Positions 20,793 to 30,318 of a stretch of DNA of 64,000 bases are shown piece by piece. Position numbers and translations under genes: made by a program. This stretch comes from Lotus japonicus (taxonomy: Eukaryota > Streptophyta > Magnoliopsida > Fabales > Fabaceae): NCBI RefSeq assembly GCF_012489685.1, contig NC_080041.1, forward strand, positions 32,229,780 through 32,293,779, read 5' to 3'. The first letter of the stretch is position 1, and the number at the start of each line of letters is the position of its first letter. The notes below the pieces were generated by a model. It saw only the letters and a program-made list of their open reading frames with translations, made no database searches and was not told where the DNA came from.

Positions 20793-21813
20793 CTAGCACC
20801 TTGAGAATAGCCAAACTGGTTCCATACAAAAGCAACCTTGCTTGGCCAACTCATCTGCCTCCGCATTCCCTTCCCTTAATATATGATTCACTTCAATGCA
20901 CTTGACAAGTGGCATCAAGTAATCAATCATGTTCAACTCATTTGTCAGCTTCCAAGGTCTCAGCTTTTCCCCTCTCACCCAACCAACTGCAAGAGTAGAA
21001 TCACTCTCCACTTCCACTGAAAAAATCATATATTGCTGACAAAACAGGAGAGCATACAAAATGGCCAAAACCTCAGCCTCATCAGCTCTCTGAACCTCAA
21101 CTTTCCTTGAGAATTTACCTATCACACTTCCCCCACTATTCCTTAGAATTCCACCAATTCCAGCACTTCCAGATTGAAAAGACCCATCAACATTAAACTT
21201 TAAATTCATACCTTGAGGAGGTTTCCAAGGTACCACTTGACGAACACCAACCTTCCCTTGAATATCAATTCTTGTAAAACCTCTAGCAAATTGATCCGCC
21301 CCATATGGACAATTCTTCCACCATGCTTTTATCCAAGTGAACAACATAAATATATGAGACTCCCATGCTTCCTCTGCATCAAAAGGTTTGCCATTAAAAA
21401 TCACATTATTTCTAGCCAACCATAGTACCCAACACAGCGCATAAGGAATCAAATCCCACAAAACTCTTGAGGTTGTTCTTCGCATTGATACCCAAGCTTC
21501 CAAAAGTTCCGGAATTGATTCTGGCATCACCCACCAAACTCCTTCCCTAAATAACACTGATGTCCATAAATGCCAAACATTAGGACAATGCAAAAAAAGA
21601 TGTGCCACAGTCTCAGGTGCAGTCATGCAGAAAACACACGCCACCCCCCTCCAAAACTACACCACGACGCTGCAAATTCTCTTTGGTAGCAATTCTGTTC
21701 TTCTGGACCATGATGTCTGCTTCTACTCGGGCCCCCTGCTTTGGAACAAACTGATTCAGAACACACTGTAACTCTTCATACTGTTCACGTTCCCAACCCA
21801 AAAATTCCCTCAA
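20793..21813 (-). pseudogene. LINE-A ORF2 C-terminal part: zf-RVT segment and RNase H
   Basis: A 283-codon frame (21644-20793) starts in the zinc-binding segment (CVFCMTAPETVAHLFLHCPN) and continues to an RVT_3 RNase H (FNVDGSFQ, EAEVLAILYALL, VESDSTLAV, GNAEADELAKQG) holding the D-E-D-D residues. A second frame (21813-21613) upstream carries the preceding part, so one frameshift lies near 21,610-21,650. Products of this region would remove the RNA strand after first-strand synthesis. It is broken from the RT. Confidence 0.85.
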
Positions 21814-21877
21814 AAAAGCTATATTCCATACCCACTAATACCCTGCCACCACCCCACACTCCATGATCGTAGCTCTC

Positions 21878-23635
21878 TTATTCGCAGCTAGAGAAAATAC
21901 ACGAGGGAACACAAGCCTGAAAGGACCTGAACCCGCCCAATGATCTATCTAGAATAAAACGCATGCCCCCCCTTCCAACTTGACAAGCTAAGCCATCTCT
22001 GAACACACTCCCAACCAGCCCACTTTCGCGCCAAACTGCACACACATCAGCTAGAGGGATAGACATATTTTTAGATGCTAAAATATCCAAATTAAAAGAT
22101 ATTAATTCCATAGGCAGCCCATATTTCCCACAGAGCACCCTCCGCCACAAGGCATTCTTCTCCCGCCCAAAACGCCATATCCATTTCAATAACATTGCCT
22201 TATTTTTCCACTCTAAAAACCCCACCCCAAGACCACCATACCGAGATCCCTTACACAAATCCTCCCACGCTACCCACATAATTTTATTTTTGCCTGAAAC
22301 ACCTCCCCACAGGAAACGACGCATAATCCTCTCTATTCTCAAGATAATCCCCTTCGGTGCTCTATAAAGGGCCATGTAATACAGGGGGATGGCATTCAAA
22401 ACAGATTTGACAAGCACTAACCTGCCTCTTAGAGATAGATAGCGTGAATTCCAAGTGCCAAGCTTGGCTGCCAACCTCTCCAAAACAGGGTTCCAAAACG
22501 ACAATCTCCTAGGACTACCTCCTAGAGGCGAACCAAGATACATAAAAGGTAATGATCCAACCTTGAAATTCCACCAATTTGCTGCTGATTGTACCAGTGC
22601 TGGGGGCGCTTTCACTCCATAAACTTCTGATTTTGTGAAATTTATTTTTAAACCTGAAACAAACAAAAACGTTTCTACCACCAAAGCCAACTCCTCATAT
22701 TGGTTTTGATCGCAATCTGTAAAAAGCAAAGAATCATCAGCAAACTGTAAATGATTGAGGCGAAGCCCTGGAGCTATTTCCACCCCACATGGGATATCCC
22801 TCACTGATAGTTGGTTTAACATACATGACATCCCATTTGCAACAATGTTAAAAAGAAGAGGAGAAAGAGGATCACCCTGCCTCAAACCCTTTTCAATTGA
22901 AAAGAAATCAGACGGTGAACCATTTACCAAAACCGCCAAAGTAGTTGAAGAAATACAGCATTGCATCCACCTAATCCATCTTTCCCCAAACCCCATCTCT
23001 TGTAAGAGCTCCAACAGAAAACCCCATTCAACACTATCATAAGCCTTTGCAAAATCAATTTTAAATAGCAAACCTCCTTGTGGCCTCGAACTCATAGAGT
23101 GGACAATCTCATTTGCAATCAAAGAACAATCAACAATCTGACGTCCTGCTGTGAAAGCAAACTGATTCTGACTTAGCAGCATGGGAAGGATTGAACTCAG
23201 ACGTACTGATAACACCTTAGATAACAGTTTGTACACGCTGCCAATCAAACTGATAGGTTTGTAATCAGAAATATGTTCCTAGCAATCACCTTTTGGAATA
23301 AGCGCAATGAAAGTCGAGTTCAAACCCTTAACAAGATGCCCTATATGGTGAAAATCATCAAAAAATTTAATCAAATCTTCCTTCACTAGATTCCAGAATT
23401 TTTTTAAAAAATCCATGCTAAATCCATCAGATCTAGGAGCTCTATTTCCATCACAATTTTTAATAGCCTCCCATATTTCATCAAGTGAAAAATCAGCTTC
23501 TAAAAATTGATTTTCTGATTCAGACACCTTTTTCAAGTTCTGATTATGAAAACAAGGCCTAGTAACAGCTGCCATCCTGAAAATTTTCTGAAAATGATCC
23601 CGCATAGCCTCTTTGATTTCCCCTGGGGTAGTCAA
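21878..23635 (-). pseudogene. LINE-A reverse transcriptase (ORF2 middle)
   Basis: Two collinear frames, 23635-23279 and 23248-21878, share one phase and are separated by an in-frame TAG right after a LIPKGDC motif, where RT palm motif 1 begins. The larger piece has the non-LTR RT signatures KIDFAKAYDSVEWGFL, LRQGDPLSPLLF and FADDSLLF (the catalytic F/YADD), then the thumb region (PFMYLGSPLGG). The frame runs out at 21878 before the zf-RVT segment. One stop and one downstream shift inactivate it. Confidence 0.88.
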
Positions 23636-24051
23636 GTCTCTTCCCTGATAACTTAACTAGGTAATATTTTTTTTTACTGTTCTTGCCTTACATATGCGAT
23701 GAAAGTACTTTGTATTCCGATCACCCTCCTTCAACCACCGCACCCTTGATTTCTGACGCCAAGTTCTTTCCTCCTCACGGTATGCTTTCCATAGAGCCTC
23801 CAAAATCTCCCTCCTCTCCTTAGACAAAGACTGCGCCCCCCCTTGCTCCTCCATTGCCCCCACACTTCCTGCAATCTATTCTCTAAACAAACAATTTTTT
23901 CCACCCCCCATGCCCCTTTCCCCTTGCGCCACTCTCTTATTTTCCCCCTCAAACCCTTTATTTTTTGCTGCAAAATATATCCCGACCAACCTTAGTAAAC
24001 TGCGGACCTCCACCAAATTTCCACCACCTCATAAAATCCATCTTCATCCAC

Positions 24052-24828
24052 CTAATGATTAAAATAGTGGAAAGGTTTAGGGCCAGAGTCAGGTTCACCA
24101 AACACCAAACCTACTGCTCTATGATCAGAGACATTCCATGCAAAAACATATTGTGAAATATTCGAAAAAGATAACATCACCTCGTCAGACACGAGCCATC
24201 TGTCCAATCGACTCCATAGGCCATCGTTGTGACTTGAATACCACGTGTACTCACCATTTAACAGGGGCATGTATGATAAGTTAGTATCAGTGGCAAATTG
24301 TTGAAAAACCACATCGCCTACATCAAGCACTCCTCCTGAAGACCGCTCCGAACCTAGTAGAACAGCGTTAAAATCGTCACCAAGAAACACCATACCCGTA
24401 TGACTTAGCACATGCACTTTCAAGGCCTCAAAACATACTCTACGTTCCGGCAAAGTATGTGGACCATAAACATTCCCCACCAGAACTGTGTGTTCATAAT
24501 TTGGAATTTTTACATACAAAAGAATAAAATTAGTGTCTGTCACCACTGACTGAACTTGAAAGCTGCTCTCCTTCCACAGACACATGAGGCCACCTGCTGC
24601 TCCTGCTGACTGAACCTCGACATGATTCATCTGCAAACTTTGCGTCCACTTTTCAACTGTTCGCGGCCTCTGCTTATTCAATTTTGTTTCTTGTAATAGA
24701 ATCAATTCTGGTTTCAATTGTTGAAGTGCTTTTTTTACAGCCTCCCTTTTCCTAGTTCCACATAGCCCACACACATTCCATGTGAGCCAAGGCCCCGACA
24801 TATCAATTGAGGTGGGGGTGATTTTCAC
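24052..24828 (-). pseudogene. LINE-A endonuclease (N-terminus of ORF2)
   Basis: The 258-codon frame is an exonuclease-endonuclease-phosphatase (APE-like) domain: WLTWNVCGLCGTRKR, LILLQETKL (metal-binding E), VGNVYGPH, FLGDDFNAVL and SDHRAVGL (the catalytic D-H near the end). This enzyme nicks the target DNA to start insertion. The frame is lost after FHYFNH. The linker to RT (23973-23657) is spread over other frames. Confidence 0.87.
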
Positions 24829-26334
24829 GGATTTGAGCTTCTAAACCTCTCAGCATCAAAGCTTCTGATCCGTGTGGTTTAAGTCCCAGCTGCTTTCCGA
24901 TCAACCATGCTCTCTGCGAGCGCGTTGTCACCCCATCTTCTCCTGGAATTGGCTCTAGAAAATCATTCGGCAAGGCTATGGGTTTATTCTTACTCCCTTT
25001 TGGACGCCCCCTCTGCGAACTTTTTTGAGATGAATTTGTATTTGGAGAATTGAGGGGTCGGAGCGCTTGACACTGTGGGTATGATCGACAAGGATTTCTT
25101 TGGTGTCTTAGGTTCCTTGTTCTGACGTGGCAGCAGCGTGCTTGATGTGGGGGAAGAAATTTGCCGGACAATTTGATGAGAAGAGGTTCTGATGAAGGTT
25201 TCACGTGTTACGTGAGTTTCATCCTCTAGTGCAGAAGCTGGCATGTTTGTGTTGGCTGTACGAAGTCCCAAAAACTCATTTTTGCTGTTAAGGAGGGGAG
25301 CAAAACATGCCCTTGTCGTTTGTTGTTGCTGAATATGCTGTGGGTCCCAATAAGTTGCATAAAAAGGCCAGCTATAATTCTGAACCAAATCCTGTGAGTT
25401 AAAAGAGTACCCTGTAACAGAAAATTTGTTATTAAAATTAGTAACAAGATTTTGAAAATCATTAATACAGATTTGATTTTCTTTTATCAAGATTCCTTCT
25501 GAATTTAAGTTGCTCCTCCATCCCTCTAACTCCTTCAACGTATAACCTGATGCCAATAAAACCTGTAACTCCTCCTTGACTTTCTCTTCTGAATTGAATG
25601 GAGCATCGATGTCGTTTGAATTTGAAATCAAGGTTGTTCCTCCTTGTTGTTCCGTCTCCGGCCGCCGCTGCTCGGCCACCACCGCCGCCGGTGAAGAGGG
25701 TTGAGCGTGCCCCTTCTCCACGGTGAAAAAATTTCTCTTCATCGTCCAGATCTGCAACCTTCCCGACGTGCCTTGTTTGAAGCCCTTCCAATTTGTCATT
25801 CCTATAGACTTCATCTTCTTCATCTGATTCAACTTTTTGAGCAGATTCAAAGTCTTTTTCCGACGAAAGTTGTGGGCCAAGGGCTTCATAAGCGTCTCTA
25901 TCACCATCATGCTCGGGATCCTCTTCTGAACTCAAGTCATCCTCCGAATTATATATCTTCACCGGCGTAGATGGCATGCCTTCAACCATTCCATAATCAT
26001 AGGCATACTCACCCATTTCTACCAGTATAATACTCGAAGTGCCATCCACATCTACTGTCATAGTAAAGAATTGCAGTAACAGGTGGTGCATTCGGATTAG
26101 TATACGTGCGAAATCAACCCGATGATGCAATTTTGTTGCTGTATCCTGATTAACGTAAGTTCCCAATCTGTTTCCCATTGCTGCGAAAAAAGTCTCAGAC
26201 CATAGCCCCATCGGAACTTGCCATAAACGAAGCCATACCATATGTTCCACACCAAAAGTGAACTTGGTACATGGTTTTAAGTCACTCAACTTATGTTCAA
26301 GGAAGAATCTATACTCTGCTAACGTATCCTCCAT
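24803..26334 (-). pseudogene. LINE-A ORF1, DUF4283-like and acidic C-terminal part
   Basis: Overlapping broken frames (26334-25462, 25910-24990, 25204-24803) form the second half of ORF1. The first contains WLRLWQVPMGLWSETFF and HHRVDFARILIR, typical of the DUF4283 region in plant L1 ORF1 proteins, then an acidic segment. The last carries a basic GRPKGSKNKP motif like an AT-hook. At least three indels or stops separate the parts, including a stop just before 26334. ORF1 proteins bind element RNA. Confidence 0.7.
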
Positions 26335-26676
26335 ATCTACCTTGTTTTCAAATTATAACAGAACTTCATTGGCTCCAAGCGGAATGAAGCGAAAATTGTA
26401 CATACCGATCTGTGCAAGTTCGTCCTGTATAACGTCAATTGGCTTTGTTTCTAGTGTGCGAGCATGAGCACAACGTTGATACCAAAGATCTTTTAAATCA
26501 GCAGCCGCCAAATGCAATTGACATCCTCCTATGGTACGTGCAACCTCCTGTGTTTCACCAAAATCAACTTTCTTGGCCTGTGTTTCTCCAAGATCGACTT
26601 TCTGGGCCTGTGCTTCATTATCCAGTTTGATTTGTTGCGTCTTTGGCGGTCAAACTTTGCGTTGTTTCTGCAGTTG

Positions 26677-27336
26677 CTAATCTCTAGCCTTCGTGGAGGC
26701 TTGCTGTATGTTAGCACCTTTCACCACAAGGTAGTTTCCATCAAGTCGCATCCCATTGAACCTACGTATAGCCTCCCTTGTCTCTTCGTCAGTTTGAAAT
26801 CGAACAAAACCGTAACCAAAACGACGCTGGAATTTCATTTTGAATTGGATGAATACATCTCTCACCCTCCCCGCCTTGCCGAAGATTGTTCGCAGTTTCA
26901 AAAGAGTGATTCGATCGCTCAAGCCGTCCACAAACACCGAAAAGAACTCCCCTCCCATCTTCTGATCATGATGCGCACTGTCTTTTTTTTCCTGTGAAAT
27001 TCTGGACTTGAATTGGCATCTACCCGCCCTTGGCCGGAGATAATGGATGGGTTGCTCCCTCGCCGGCTGCTGCAATCTTGGATCCGCAGGTTTCTGTCTA
27101 GGGTGTTCAGTCCACCACGACTGTGCCTTCCACCGGGATCCGCTGAAATTGGAGTCATTCCTCCACCATTGCTGTCCTGAATCCCGTCCTCTGTAATTGG
27201 TTTCAATCCTCCACCACTGTTGTCCAGCACCCTGATGCAATTTTTTTCCCGGCGTTGCTCGCGGTGACCACCGCCGTGGCCGGCGCCACCGTAACGGTGG
27301 TTGCCAGCCGGAATCTCTCTCTCTAGTCTCTCGCAT
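26677..27336 (-). pseudogene. LINE-A ORF1, N-terminal RNA-recognition motif
   Basis: The 219-codon frame has an Arg/Trp/Gln-rich first half and then an RRM at about residues 128-205: FFSVFVDGLSD (RNP2-like), FGKAGRVRDVFI and RFGYGFVRF (RNP1-like). ORF1 proteins with an N-terminal RRM are known in one branch of plant L1 elements. The frame breaks from the DUF4283-like segment downstream. The beginning of the element lies within a few tens of bases upstream. Confidence 0.8.
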
Positions 27337-27345
27337 CCTCCCAAG

Positions 27346-27739
27346 TTATAGTCTAGTTAAGATAGAATTTTGATCTAGGAAGCCCTTCCACGTCTGGCCG
27401 AATTTTGTTTGATCGAGGAGCACTAGATAAGAACTGTAAATGCTCGCCTAAAGGATGAAATGAATCATATATGCACCTTAACAAATAATTTCCTTGGAAA
27501 GCCAATCTCATCATTTTCTAGTCCCATTGCTCTTCCAACCTCAAATTTCAGTCTTAAACTTGGCATTGGAAGGAATGAGATTGGTGGTTAAAGCACTCTT
27601 AGGGCCGCCTTGTCAATGGAACTTGATTTGAGAAATGGTGTCTTGAGCACCAATCTGGAATGACTGGTCTCACATCACCAATGTGATTGATGAGAAATGA
27701 TCTTCAGCTTGATAGATCAATGCTCATTGACCTTGCATT
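27346..27739. other. Unassigned 394 bp between LINE-A and SIRE-B
   Basis: No ORF of note and no repeat recognised. It may include the LINE-A 5' end and the flank of SIRE-B. The last five bases (gcatt) would be one copy of the SIRE-B target duplication. Confidence 0.45.
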
Positions 27740-28954
27740 TGAAGGTATGAAAAACGGTAGAAACGGGGGGGGGGGGGGGGGGTTTGAAAAACGTTTTTAG
27801 AATAAAACTTCCACCTTAAAGATTTTAACAAATCTTTTGAGAATAAGGTGCTTAAGATAAAAGATAGAAAAGCACACAAGGATTTTATCCTGGTTCACTT
27901 GATGAATCACTCAAGCTAATCCAGTCCACCCGTTAAGGTGATTTCTTCCTTCTTAGAATGAAGGCAATCCACTAATCAGGTAAATTTTACAACGGCACTT
28001 GAAACCTACAAGTGACTAACAATACACTGACTTAGCTCACACTAAGATTCACTCTCTTAGTCTTCTCTAGGATCCGATCAAACTTGATCTCCTAAAGGTA
28101 ACTAAACAACTGTTTAAGAAAGAATGTTTACAAAGAATTTGCTTCTGAAAAGTTAATAGTAAACACAATGAATTCAGATGAAAGAATGCTTAGAAGGTTT
28201 TGAATATAGCTTGCGCATGTGAGATTCTTCCAATCGCATCTTTCAATCTTCAGCCTCTATTTATACTCCAAGGATTAGAGTTTGAACGCTGCATGGGAAT
28301 GCTACCGTTGGAGGGCAGTTCTGGAAATTCCAGCTTCTGCTGTGGCTGAGAAAGTTAGGTAGGTCGTCAGGATAATACATTTGCTTTTGTACTTGGATAG
28401 TGACTTGACCTTTAAACCTAGTAGACTTCTGATCAGGGGAATGCTTCATGTTGGAACTTGTGAAGCCAGTTGATCAGAGTCAGAGGGAAGCACAGATCCT
28501 CTGACCGTTGTATCTTCTGATTCTGAACTCAGAGGGAAGTACATGGTCTTCAGAGTTATCTTGCTTCTGGACATCAGAATTTCCATTTTTCAGCTTCTGG
28601 ATCTTCAGAGTCTTCTACACCATCAGAACATCTGAACCTTCAGAGTTTCTTGGTTGTCAGAACGTCTGGATCTTCAGAACTTCAACTGACTGAGTCCATA
28701 TCAGAGCTTGTATGACTTCAGATCTTCTGAAGCGTTTCTACTGTTCAGAGTGAACATAGATGTTGCGAAAGCGTTGCTTGGGTCACTCTTTAAGCACAAT
28801 GCTTCTGATTTGTGTGAGATTGAATTTAGGTCAGAGCCTGTAAATAGCACACTCAGAAAAACACGTTAGAGTACCATAATTGTTCATACTAAAATGTTAA
28901 CTTGTAATCATCAAAACATAGAGTTGTACTACTCGATCAAAACTTGATCTTACA
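27740..28954 (-). repeat. SIRE-B 3' LTR
   Basis: On the minus strand it runs TGTAAGATCAAG to CATACCTTCA, 1215 bp. The element's polypurine tract adjoins it at 28955. It is about 95% identical to the lone LTR at 37817-39026, which lies in the opposite orientation, and more distantly related to the SIRE-A LTRs. It contains an 18-base G run (27765-27782) where relatives have 7-8 bases. Confidence 0.9.
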
Positions 28955-28980
28955 ATCTCCCCCTTTTTGATGATGACAAA
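28955..28980 (-). other. SIRE-B polypurine tract
   Basis: The minus strand reads CATCATCAAAAAGGGGGAGAT and then the LTR, the same as in SIRE-A. Confidence 0.85.
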
Positions 28981-29688
28981 ACTAAGTATTTTGATGAACA
29001 ATTCTTAAACAATAAACTGAATTCACTCAGAGTTTAGAGATATAGAGTTAGACTTATCCTGATGTGAATAGTTTATTTTGCTCATTCTGAATCCAAGTCA
29101 CAGCTTGATTCTGAGCATAGCTCCCCCTGAATCTAAGACTTAATGAAAATGTTAGAAATGTCTAGATTCTGAGCTAAATAATGTAAGAGTTCAGTGTGAA
29201 GGCGCATGACATAGATGAAATAAAATAATCAGAGCGCATAAGTATTCAGAGTCAACAATAAGTGGTATCAGAGTCAAATAGAATCACTTCAGAAGAAGTG
29301 AAATGTATTCCTTGTATTTGCCCAGTGACACATCTATGGTCATAAAGGTGGAACTCTTAAATTCTCCAAAAGAAAAATAAATCACACTAACACAGCTTAC
29401 ACATCAAAAACTGGGTGTACTCCCCCCTTTTTGTCATAAGCAAAAAGTATAGGGTGTGAAAAACTTAGCTTGAAGCACAAGGTACTCCCCCTTAGAGAAG
29501 GTCTAAGTTTAAAAACGATAAGGAGAAATAAACGATGCATGAATAAGAGTTAAGCGAATTAAAGAAGGGAGTTAATGCAAAAGAAGAACGTTTACTACCG
29601 TCCACGGGAGTAAAGAGAAGCTTCAGTTACCAAGGACTTAACCTCGAGAAACTGTAGGAGCAATAACTTCCAAGGATAGAAAGAAGCT
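28981..29688. other. SIRE-B 3' untranslated spacer
   Basis: Non-coding. Several agctccccctg, actccccccttttt and actccccctta blocks (minus-strand purine tracts) are the repeated polypurine tracts typical of Sireviruses. Confidence 0.6.
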
Positions 29689-29696
29689 TATATAAA
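29689..29696 (+). promoter_or_regulatory. TATA box of the antisense mini-gene
   Basis: TATATAAA in the context gcttatataaagcg lies 59 bp upstream of the ATG at 29748, on the strand opposite to the retroelement genes. This spacing suits a short 5' untranslated leader. Confidence 0.55.
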
Positions 29697-29747
29697 GCGA
29701 GTAAGAAGAGGGTAAGCTTCACAACTCGAGAAATACCATAAAAAGAT

Positions 29748-30140
29748 ATGGCTTCATACATGGTTGCACTGGAAGAGCTCAGAAGGAAAGCCTTCGAGGA
29801 AGATATGTTCCTTAACATCCGGCACCCTGATGGTACACGAACGATACAGGAGCTGACAAAGACACTGATTGAAGGAGATCTTGGTCCAGAGCTGGAGAAA
29901 GATTTGAGAGAGTTTCTTGACTTCGTGGAGGAAATTCAAGAACTCAGCCAGCTGGAACTGAATTTTCTGGAAGAGAAGGAGTCAGTGGAAAGAAGACTCA
30001 AGACTATAGAAGATAGTCTGGAGAAGACTGAGCTTAGCATCAAGCTTGGCAATATAGAGTATACGCTTGATCGGCTGGAGAAGGAAAGAGCAGAGCAACG
30101 CCGGGAGTGCAGAAGAATGAGGAAGGATCCTCCATTCTAG
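29748..30140 (+). CDS. Small coiled-coil protein encoded antisense within SIRE-B
   Basis: The 130-codon ORF is on the strand opposite to pol and env, between the env-like stop (30319) and the 3' LTR. It starts at an ATG in good plant context (gatATGGC). I do not recognise a family. The protein is highly charged and almost wholly helical in character, with leucine-spaced heptads from about residue 55 to 120 (EIQELSQLELNFLEEKE, ERRLKTIEDSLEKTE, YTLDRLEKERAEQRRE) and a basic C-terminus. A TATA box lies 59 bp upstream and AATAAA 42 bp downstream, so it looks like a complete compact gene. Extra and antisense ORFs are known in several plant LTR-retrotransposon lineages; the function here is unknown. 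Confidence 0.6.
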   Translation: MASYMVALEELRRKAFEEDMFLNIRHPDGTRTIQELTKTLIEGDLGPELEKDLREFLDFVEEIQELSQLELNFLEEKESVERRLKTIEDSLEKTELSIKLGNIEYTLDRLEKERAEQRRECRRMRKDPPF

Positions 30141-30181
30141 ATTTAAAAAAAATGTAAGATGTAATGACATGAATTATCATG

Positions 30182-30187
30182 AATAAA
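30182..30187 (+). terminator. Possible polyadenylation signal of the antisense mini-gene
   Basis: AATAAA lies 42 bp after the TAG of the antisense ORF and is followed by an A-rich stretch. It sits 132 bp before the end of the convergent env-like ORF. Confidence 0.45.
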
Positions 30188-30318
30188 GAAAAAAAAATTT
30201 GCAAACACAATGTCATATATATATATATGCAATGATAAACGACGAGTAAGCAAAATATAGCAAATAATAACCGAAAAAAAAATAAGTTAAGAAGGAAAAA
30301 CGAAGGAAATCCTAAAAA

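Larger units (their letters stand above)
17655..27345 (-). mobile_element. LINE-A: long, decayed L1-type retrotransposon
   Basis: Minus-strand order from the right: ORF1 (RRM, then a DUF4283-like segment, 27336 down to about 24803), then ORF2 with endonuclease (24828-24052), reverse transcriptase (23635-21878), zf-RVT and RNase H (21644-20793), and a 3' region with a CAA/CAG-rich block and a stem-loop motif. The 3' end is placed at the T-rich tract about 17655-17668. Several stops and frameshifts break both ORFs. Two hAT-like insertions interrupt the 3' region. Without them the element is about 7.4 kb. Both ends are approximate and I found no target duplication. Confidence 0.8.
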
